Below the pieces are notes generated by a model that saw only the letters and a list, made by a program, of their open reading frames with translations, searched no databases and was not told where the DNA came from. Below, in pieces: positions 59,032 through 64,000 of a DNA stretch of 64,000 nucleotides (the first letter of the stretch is position 1; every line of letters begins with the position of its first letter). The position numbers were made by a program, and so were the translations under genes. The stretch is from a virus: the IMG/VR virus record IMGVR_UViG_3300042544_000912, positions 62,001 through 126,000 of that record. The stretch is one strand, 5' to 3'.

Positions 59032-59202
59032 ATGCTTAATCAAATCAAAGACGCACTGAAAAAACTTTTTGGTTTTGTAGACGCTAACAAGGACGGTAAG
59101 ATTGACCTTGTTGAGGTTACTGCCGCTGTTGACAAAGCAGAAGCAAAAGTGAAAGAAGTTAAGGCAGTTGTCAAAAAAGCCCGCAAACCAAAGGCTAAGT
59201 AA
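59032..59202 (+). CDS. Small EF-hand-like protein
   Basis: 56 residues: an amphipathic helix (LNQIKDALKKLFGF), one calcium-binding-like loop DANKDGKIDLVE, then a Lys/Ala-rich helix. The loop resembles the DANKNGK module in the prohead protein at 18011. A possible packaged peptide or lysis accessory. It is encoded four bases after the endolysin stop. Confidence 0.68.
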   Translation: MLNQIKDALKKLFGFVDANKDGKIDLVEVTAAVDKAEAKVKEVKAVVKKARKPKAK

Positions 59203-59667
59203 TTGGAATCTTTGGAAACAAAAGTCGCGGTAATCGAACATGACCTGAAACAAATTCAGGTTGTGTTCAGCCGTCTTGACCTCGCCATCGAAAAGATTGG
59301 TGATGTTTCCAACTGCATCAATAAAATGCTTGCTGTTCACGACACTAAACTCGAAGCACAGGAATCAGTCAACGAAGATATCTACACGAGTTTAGAAGTG
59401 CATAGACAAGAAACCAAGGCAATTAACGCCGAGTTACATTCGCGTATCACAACAACCACTCGTGAACTCGAAGCAAAAATTCAATCTACGGAAGACAAGA
59501 TGCTTGCGGCAATCAATGCGCTCAAAACTTCCGTGGATAAAGAAGAAGAAAAACATAAAAATCGTATTGACAAGTTGGAAAGAACGAAGTATATTATGAT
59601 AGGTGGCGGCGTTGTAATCGGCGCTATCATCACAAAAATATTACCGATGGTGATGAAGTTCTTCTAA
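59203..59667 (+). CDS. Coiled-coil protein with C-terminal membrane anchor (XhlA-like)
   Basis: 154 residues. Heptad-rich from the start (VAVIEHDLKQIQVVFSRLDL) to about 125, then one C-terminal membrane helix (YIMIGGGVVIGAIITKILPM). This topology resembles haemolysin XhlA/lysis-associated proteins. The start is probably TTG 59203 with AAAGG upstream. Its position directly after endolysin suggests a lysis or envelope role. Confidence 0.62.
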   Translation: MESLETKVAVIEHDLKQIQVVFSRLDLAIEKIGDVSNCINKMLAVHDTKLEAQESVNEDIYTSLEVHRQETKAINAELHSRITTTTRELEAKIQSTEDKMLAAINALKTSVDKEEEKHKNRIDKLERTKYIMIGGGVVIGAIITKILPMVMKFF

Positions 59668-59672
59668 AAGGG

Positions 59673-59701
59673 TTGACTTACACCATGTAAAGGTGTATAG
59701 T
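59673..59701 (+). promoter_or_regulatory. Sigma70-like promoter for gp61
   Basis: TTGACT, 17-base spacer, TATAGT. The ATG at 59708 starts six bases after the -10, where transcription should begin, and no SD precedes it. Confidence 0.75.
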
Positions 59702-59707
59702 GAATCT

Positions 59708-60748
59708 ATGAGTGCATATATTGATATTCAGTTTCTCCATGCCATTTCGTATCGCCTGGAGAACTTCAAGAAAAAATCTAATGATCTTTGGAACTGCAGG
59801 TGTCCCATCTGCGGTGACTCCTCGCGTAACAAAAGAAAAGCGCGGGGTTATTTCTTCTTGGGAAAGAATGACCTGAACTATAAGTGCCATAACTGTGGCG
59901 CATCTATGGGCTTCGGTAACTTTCTAAAGCAGTTTGATGACAATCAATATAAGCAGTATGTAATTCAGCGATATGCTGATACTGCTAAAGTCGGACCAGC
60001 AAAGTCACATAAGAAAATCCAAGACGTTCTAGATTTTTCTCCCCCGGTATTCACCAAGAAGCCTGACCCCAAACTTATCGACCAAATTATGGTTCGACTC
60101 GACACACTACCAGATGACCATGAGGTAATTCAATATGTTACTGACCGCAAAATCCCTCGCGATGCTTTTAGTCGGCTGTATTTCATTCCTAATGTTAAAG
60201 ACATCATACAACTTAATGCCAAATACAAAGAGTCCATCATTACCTCAGAGCCGCGCCTCGCGATTCCTTTTTTTGATGGCACTGGTAAACTCCTTGTTGT
60301 TAGCCTTCGCGGAATCCGAGGCGAGTCGTTACGTTATATTAATGTTAAGGTAGATGAAGATGCGCCTTCTATTTTTGGTTTGGATCAGGTCGATCCTAGC
60401 AAAGAAATTCTTGTCGTCGAAGGGCCGCTTGACTCCCTTTTTCTGGATAATTCTATTGCTTGTGCTGGAACATCATTCGGAAAAATCGACCAACTCCCGA
60501 TACCAAAAGAAAAGATAACAATTATTTTCGATAATCAACCTAAAAACCGAGAAGTCGGTAAGTTGATGAATAAGTATATAGAGATGGGTTACAAGATGGT
60601 AATCTGGCCAGACAGTGTTCCCGGTAAAGATATTAATGAGATGATTGAAAATGGGTTGACTTCTGGTGAAATCCATAGTATTATAAATGATAATACTTTT
60701 CAAGGACTAGCAGCAAAGGCAAGATATGCCATGTGGAGAAAGATATGA
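59708..60748 (+). CDS. gp61: gp61 DNA primase
   Basis: 346 residues (T4: 342). The N-terminal zinc ribbon has CPIC (32-35) and CHNC (60-63). The TOPRIM core contains EILVVEGPLDSLF near 239 (Glu motif) and IIFDNQPKNREVGKLM (D-x-Q/D motif). It makes RNA primers with gp41. The ATG 59708 is chosen because the upstream in-frame GTG lies inside the promoter; the mRNA appears leaderless. Confidence 0.93.
   Translation: MSAYIDIQFLHAISYRLENFKKKSNDLWNCRCPICGDSSRNKRKARGYFFLGKNDLNYKCHNCGASMGFGNFLKQFDDNQYKQYVIQRYADTAKVGPAKSHKKIQDVLDFSPPVFTKKPDPKLIDQIMVRLDTLPDDHEVIQYVTDRKIPRDAFSRLYFIPNVKDIIQLNAKYKESIITSEPRLAIPFFDGTGKLLVVSLRGIRGESLRYINVKVDEDAPSIFGLDQVDPSKEILVVEGPLDSLFLDNSIACAGTSFGKIDQLPIPKEKITIIFDNQPKNREVGKLMNKYIEMGYKMVIWPDSVPGKDINEMIENGLTSGEIHSIINDNTFQGLAAKARYAMWRKI
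60656..60684 (+). promoter_or_regulatory. Possible internal sigma70-like promoter before the thyX operon
   Basis: TTGACT, 17-base spacer, TATTAT, inside the 3-prime end of gp61 and 61 bases before the next ATG. It matches the spacing of other phage promoters but has a weaker -10. Confidence 0.45.
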
Positions 60749-61011
60749 GCGAATTGGTCGCGAATGAATATGGAATAGAGTTTGACCATATTCGTATTAC
60801 AAAGTTACGTATACATCGCACAGACGGTAAGTGGCTTGTAGAATATCGTAGAGAGCCTCGCTGGCTCCTAGGTCTAGATCGCTGGTGGTGGTTCGATGAC
60901 GGTACATACATTGATTATGCAGATGCCTCTGCTAGAGTAGACCATCTATTGGGTATTGGTTTCGTAAGTAAGACACAGTTCCAGACAGTCAAGGAGTTTG
61001 AAGTTGAGTGA
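60745..61011 (+). CDS. Small Trp/Arg-rich hypothetical protein
   Basis: 88 residues from ATG 60745 (GGAGA five bases upstream). It forms an ATGA overlap with gp61. Core: IRITKLRIHRTDGKWLVEYR, then REPRWLLGLDRWWWFDDGTY. The pattern suggests a compact beta-sheet fold with a Trp cluster. No family is recognised. It overlaps ThyX by 8 bases. Confidence 0.6.
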   Translation: MSELVANEYGIEFDHIRITKLRIHRTDGKWLVEYRREPRWLLGLDRWWWFDDGTYIDYADASARVDHLLGIGFVSKTQFQTVKEFEVE

Positions 61012-61705
61012 AGTAAATTTAATTGGTATTACTGAACCAAATATGGATTATACAGGATGTATGACAGCAAACGAGTTGGTTGCTTGGGCTGCACGGGTCT
61101 CAAATCCATCTAATCAGAACAACACTGCTACTGCACCAAAACTAGTGCAATATCTTATCAAGAACCAACATTGGTCACCTTTGGAGATGGTCCATGTTTC
61201 TATGGAAATTAAAACAACTCGTGATATCGCTCGGCAAATTCTACGCCATCGCTCCTTTGCATTCCAGGAATACTCTCAGCGTTACGCCGATCCAACTAAG
61301 GACCTCGGGTTCGTAACTAGAGAGGCGCGGCTTCAAGATGCCAAGAACAGACAAAACTCTGTAGAGGTTGATGATGAAGAGTTGAATAATAACTGGATGA
61401 GTGTCCAGGATGATGTTCAAAATACTGCAATTCTAGCCTATAATTGGGCTATTAAGAACGGAATTGCCAAAGAACAAGCCCGCGCAGTTCTGCCCGAGGG
61501 TATGACCGAATCGACCATCATCATGGCAGGTTCTCTACGTTCGTGGGTTCACTATTGCCAGTTGCGTATGGATAAGGCAACGCAAAAGGAACACCGTATC
61601 GTTGCTGAACAGTGTTGGTTTTTCATTAGTCAACACTTCCCCGATGTAGCCAAGGCACTAGATGATATGGCAGCACAGGCAGAGTTCGAAAGAAAACTAC
61701 CTTGA
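61004..61705 (+). CDS. thyX: Flavin-dependent thymidylate synthase (ThyX)
   Basis: About 233 residues. The ThyX signature RHRSFAFQEYSQRY (81-94 from TTG 61004) is complete, and HWSPLEMVHVSMEI plus LPEGMTESTIIMAGSLRSWV are typical. It makes dTMP from dUMP using FAD and methylene-THF. The TTG at 61004 has AAGGAG seven bases upstream and is preferred over one at 60998. It works with the NrdA encoded downstream. Confidence 0.95.
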   Translation: MSEVNLIGITEPNMDYTGCMTANELVAWAARVSNPSNQNNTATAPKLVQYLIKNQHWSPLEMVHVSMEIKTTRDIARQILRHRSFAFQEYSQRYADPTKDLGFVTREARLQDAKNRQNSVEVDDEELNNNWMSVQDDVQNTAILAYNWAIKNGIAKEQARAVLPEGMTESTIIMAGSLRSWVHYCQLRMDKATQKEHRIVAEQCWFFISQHFPDVAKALDDMAAQAEFERKLP

Positions 61706-61726
61706 CCAAAAAGCCAGGCACTTTTG

Positions 61727-61750
61727 AAAAACGGCAAGTCGCCTTTTTTT
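61727..61750 (+). terminator. Weak intrinsic terminator after thyX
   Basis: GGC (61733-61735) pairs with GCC (61741-61743), extended by an A-run on the left and a seven-T run on the right across a C bulge. The 83-base gap at 61706-61788 shows no clear promoter. Confidence 0.5.
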
Positions 61751-61788
61751 CGCGCCAATTTTTCGTGTTTAAAAAGTCGGGAAGATAA

Positions 61789-62634
61789 ATGAAAGTTCTA
61801 GTTACCGGTGCAACCGGCTATATTGGTAGTCATCTGGTCAAGAAGTTGGCAGAAGGCGGCCATGATGTTTTTGCAACAGATTTTAATCTGAAACAGAATG
61901 ACATTTCGAAGTATATCGTAGGTGACGTAATTCCATGGGATATCAGAATTCCTACGTTTATCGGAAACTATGATGCCATCGTTCATCTGGCTGCATTGAC
62001 GATGGTATCACGTTCTGTAACCATGCCTATTCCTTATTATAAGACAAATCTTTTCGGTACTCAAACCGTTCTAGATGCCACAAGAACAGATAATTTTATT
62101 TACTGTAGCACAGGTTCTGCATTTAATCCTGGTAGTAGTCCATATGCAGGAAGTAAACGAGCCGGTGAAGACTTAGTTACATTACTTCCGTCTTATAGTA
62201 TTGCTAGATTTTATAATGTCAGTGGTAACGACGGTTTCGACAAATTCGATGATAGTCACTATCACTTAATTCGCAAACTGGCCGCAGTTGCTAATGGTCT
62301 ATATCCAGAAATCGGTATCTATGGCACTGATTATGATACTAGAGATGGTACTACTATTCGTAACTATACGCATATTACAGATATTGTAGATTCTCTCTAT
62401 AGAATAGTAGAGAATGGTCCAACAAATAATGTAGAATGTCTGGGTAGCACTACTGGGAGTTCTGTGTTAGAAGTTGTATCTGCCATGGAAAATGTTATTG
62501 ACAAACCCATCAATAAAGTGTATTGTGATAGAAGACCTGGAGAAGTAGTGGTTTCTGTTCTACCAGAGGTAAGCAAGTTTTTCACTGAAACTAAATCGTT
62601 AGAAGATATTTGTAAATCTGCTTTGGAGTATTAA
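61789..62634 (+). CDS. NAD-dependent sugar epimerase/dehydratase (GalE-like)
   Basis: 281 residues, extended SDR fold. NAD-binding GATGYIG (7-13); the catalytic triad region has CSTGS and Tyr119-x3-Lys123 in SPYAGSKRAGE. The C-terminal part ends with RRPGEVVVSVLPEVSKFFTE, typical of UDP-sugar epimerases. It probably makes activated sugars for the glycosyltransferases of the window. AT-rich, like the GT genes. Confidence 0.88.
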   Translation: MKVLVTGATGYIGSHLVKKLAEGGHDVFATDFNLKQNDISKYIVGDVIPWDIRIPTFIGNYDAIVHLAALTMVSRSVTMPIPYYKTNLFGTQTVLDATRTDNFIYCSTGSAFNPGSSPYAGSKRAGEDLVTLLPSYSIARFYNVSGNDGFDKFDDSHYHLIRKLAAVANGLYPEIGIYGTDYDTRDGTTIRNYTHITDIVDSLYRIVENGPTNNVECLGSTTGSSVLEVVSAMENVIDKPINKVYCDRRPGEVVVSVLPEVSKFFTETKSLEDICKSALEY

Positions 62635-62635
62635 A

Positions 62636-63178
62636 ATGGTAGACACAGTAAAAGTGCAGTATGATGCAGTTTCAGACGAACATTATATTGCCTGGGATGG
62701 ACTCGAGGAAGAAACAGGGTGGAAGCCCGGTGATACAATAATTTGGATAGAAAATGAAGATGGGAGTTATACGTTGACTAAGAAGAATAATAATTATCAG
62801 AATGATGTTGAACAGTTTATGGCCGCAGCCGACCAGTATATCGGCGCTACTCCGCATCTAAATGAAAATAACGAGGCTCAAGCCAAGCTATATATTGATC
62901 TAATTGATGAAGAATTCCGTGAACTTTGTGATGGATTTCTTCGTCGCCACATCGGAGATGTTGCAGACGGTGGCGCCGACCTAGTATGGGTCGTTAAGGG
63001 ATTGTTTACCACACTGGGCATTAACTTTGATGCTGTATGGGAAGAAGTCCGTGCGTCTAATATGAGTAAGGTTTCCGAGGGTGGAAAGATTAAGAAGCGG
63101 GCCGACGGTAAGATTCTCAAGCCAGATACTTACTTTAAGCCGAACATTGAAAAAGTTTTAAAGGATCAGGGTCTATAA
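62636..63178 (+). CDS. mazG: MazG-like pyrophosphohydrolase with N-terminal AbrB-like domain
   Basis: 180 residues. Residues 1-50 (VKVQYDAVSDEHYIAWDGLE, then GWKPGDTIIWIENEDGSYTL) look like an AbrB/SpoVT-type swapped-hairpin domain. Residues 55-180 follow the MazG/phosphoribosyl-ATP pyrophosphohydrolase pattern: LYIDLIDEEFRELCDGFLRR, DVADGGADLVWVVKGLFTTL, VRASNMSKVSEGGKIKKRAD and a DGKILKP end. It hydrolyses NTP or ppGpp-type nucleotides in other phages. It precedes nrdA by one base. Confidence 0.75.
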   Translation: MVDTVKVQYDAVSDEHYIAWDGLEEETGWKPGDTIIWIENEDGSYTLTKKNNNYQNDVEQFMAAADQYIGATPHLNENNEAQAKLYIDLIDEEFRELCDGFLRRHIGDVADGGADLVWVVKGLFTTLGINFDAVWEEVRASNMSKVSEGGKIKKRADGKILKPDTYFKPNIEKVLKDQGL

Positions 63179-64000
63179 ATGGCAAAAGAAAACTATCTCG
63201 GAATTGAAATTGATTTATCACGCGACAACCTGTTTGATAAGCTAGGTATTCAGCGGCTGCAGGAATCGTATATGCGAGATGATGAGACATCTCCGCAGCA
63301 TAGGTTTGCTTTTGTATCAAAGACTTTTGGTTCTAATCCAGAACATGCCCAGCGCCTGTATGAGTATGCGTCAAAGCACTGGCTTTCATATGCAACTCCC
63401 ATTCTTTCGTTTGGTCGCTCCAAGCGTGGAATGCCCATTAGTTGCTTCTTAAACTTCATTGACGATACTGCGGAGGGACTAGTTGACAATCTTTCAGAAA
63501 CCAATTGGCTGTCTATGCTTGGGGGTGGCGTTGGTATTGGTTTTGGCATTCGCGCCGCAGATGATAAGTCTACTGGCGTTATGCCTCATCTTCGCACTTA
63601 TGATGCTTCTAGTATGGCTTACCGTCAAGGTCGCACTCGCCGTGGGTCTTATGCTGCTTATCTGGATATTTCTCACCCTGATGTTGGGTTATTTCTAGAG
63701 ATGAGAAAGCCTACGGGTGACCCGAATATGCGGGCGCTCAATTTGCACCACGGAATCAACATTACCGACGATTTCATGCAAATCATCGAACGTTGTATGG
63801 CAGACGGTGATGCCGATGATAGTTGGAATCTAACAGACCCTAAATCGGGCGAAGTTCGTGATACTGTTTCTGCTAAGGAACTTTGGCAGAAGATTCTCGA
63901 ATTGCGTATGATGACTGGTGAGCCATATATTCACTTCATCGATACTTCAAATCGTGCAATGCCAGATTTCCAGAAGGCGTTGGGTCTAAAGATTCATCAA
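63179..64000 (+). CDS. nrdA: Ribonucleotide reductase class I alpha subunit (partial)
   Basis: The first 274 codons are in the window; the gene continues to the right. ATPILSFGRSKRGMPISCFL with active-site Cys89, NWLSMLGGGVGIGFGIRAAD, TRRGSYAAYLDISHPDV and MRALNLHHGINITDDFM are class I NrdA hallmarks. It lacks the N-terminal ATP-cone of E. coli NrdA. Reduces NDPs to dNDPs. TAAATG junction with the mazG-like gene suggests coupling. Confidence 0.95.
   Translation, partial: MAKENYLGIEIDLSRDNLFDKLGIQRLQESYMRDDETSPQHRFAFVSKTFGSNPEHAQRLYEYASKHWLSYATPILSFGRSKRGMPISCFLNFIDDTAEGLVDNLSETNWLSMLGGGVGIGFGIRAADDKSTGVMPHLRTYDASSMAYRQGRTRRGSYAAYLDISHPDVGLFLEMRKPTGDPNMRALNLHHGINITDDFMQIIERCMADGDADDSWNLTDPKSGEVRDTVSAKELWQKILELRMMTGEPYIHFIDTSNRAMPDFQKALGLKIHQ

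Noticed and set aside
1-64000. Cyanophage identity
   Set aside because: ThyX, Hsp20, MazG and CobS occur in cyanophages, but no psbA, psbD, hli, talC or other photosynthesis-related gene is present in the window; the absence is suggestive only, because the genome is incomplete here.

Overview
This window is part of the genome of a large lytic tailed phage of the T4 superfamily (contractile-tailed, T4-like myovirus). The evidence is a near-complete syntenic set of T4 core genes: gp13-gp17, gp18-gp20, gp67, gp21-gp23, uvsY, uvsW, gp55, gp47/gp46, gp45, gp44/gp62, regA, gp43, uvsX, gp41, gp61 and a class I nrdA. The host is Gram-negative, because there is an i-spanin gene with a lipoprotein o-spanin gene embedded in it. 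No photosynthesis genes are present, so a typical cyanophage is unlikely. Sigma70-like TTGAC(A/T)-17-TATA promoters and apparent leaderless starts would fit an alphaproteobacterial host, but that is inference.

Layout. Positions 1-3113 are on the minus strand: a partial gene and four tandem, diverged glycosyltransferase-like paralogs. From 3162 everything is on the plus strand. 3162-8606 holds tail-fibre and adhesin genes. 8634-22639 is the late structural block: neck, terminase, sheath, tube, portal, prohead core, protease, scaffold, major capsid protein and a tube-like gp3 candidate. 22656-31528 holds recombination, late sigma factor and nuclease genes, then peptide deformylase, an inserted 2-oxoglutarate oxygenase and a ClpP-like protease. 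31571-36128 is an accessory block of single-gene promoter cassettes: a HAD phosphatase, a secreted protein, a VWA/metallopeptidase protein and a MoxR/CobS-like AAA ATPase. 36138-46949 is the replisome, with peroxiredoxin, Hsp20 and a secreted nuclease interspersed. A tRNA-Arg(UCU) follows at 46989.

47081-59667 is a second late and accessory region. It has a glycosyltransferase, a nucleotidyltransferase pair, a holin candidate and spanins, two large polyprotein-like virion proteins around a Dps-like protein, further virion proteins, a second holin candidate, an M15-GH19 endolysin and two small proteins. 59708-64000 returns to nucleotide and replication genes: primase, ThyX, an epimerase, a MazG-like protein and NrdA.

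How it works together. Early and middle genes sit behind sigma70-like promoters. The phage sigma gp55, with the clamp gp45, would read the T4-type late boxes (TATAAATA) found 24-60 bases ahead of the structural genes. RegA probably represses early mRNAs. gp21 protease probably matures the capsid and also several proteins carrying N-terminal tags or internal (L/I)xE sites.

The most interesting signals are: (1) a shared N-terminal, T4 internal-protein-like capsid-targeting tag on unrelated enzymes, plus two polyprotein-like late proteins; (2) two accessory genes (2OG oxygenase and VWA) that are each flanked by direct repeats, as if they were excisable cassettes; (3) a family of promoters with a conserved CGAATCG element in the spacer; (4) a ligase-fold/adenylyltransferase gene pair under a late promoter.

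Coding density is very high. No stretch over 300 bases lacks a gene, and no insertion sequence, intron, homing endonuclease or CRISPR array was seen.
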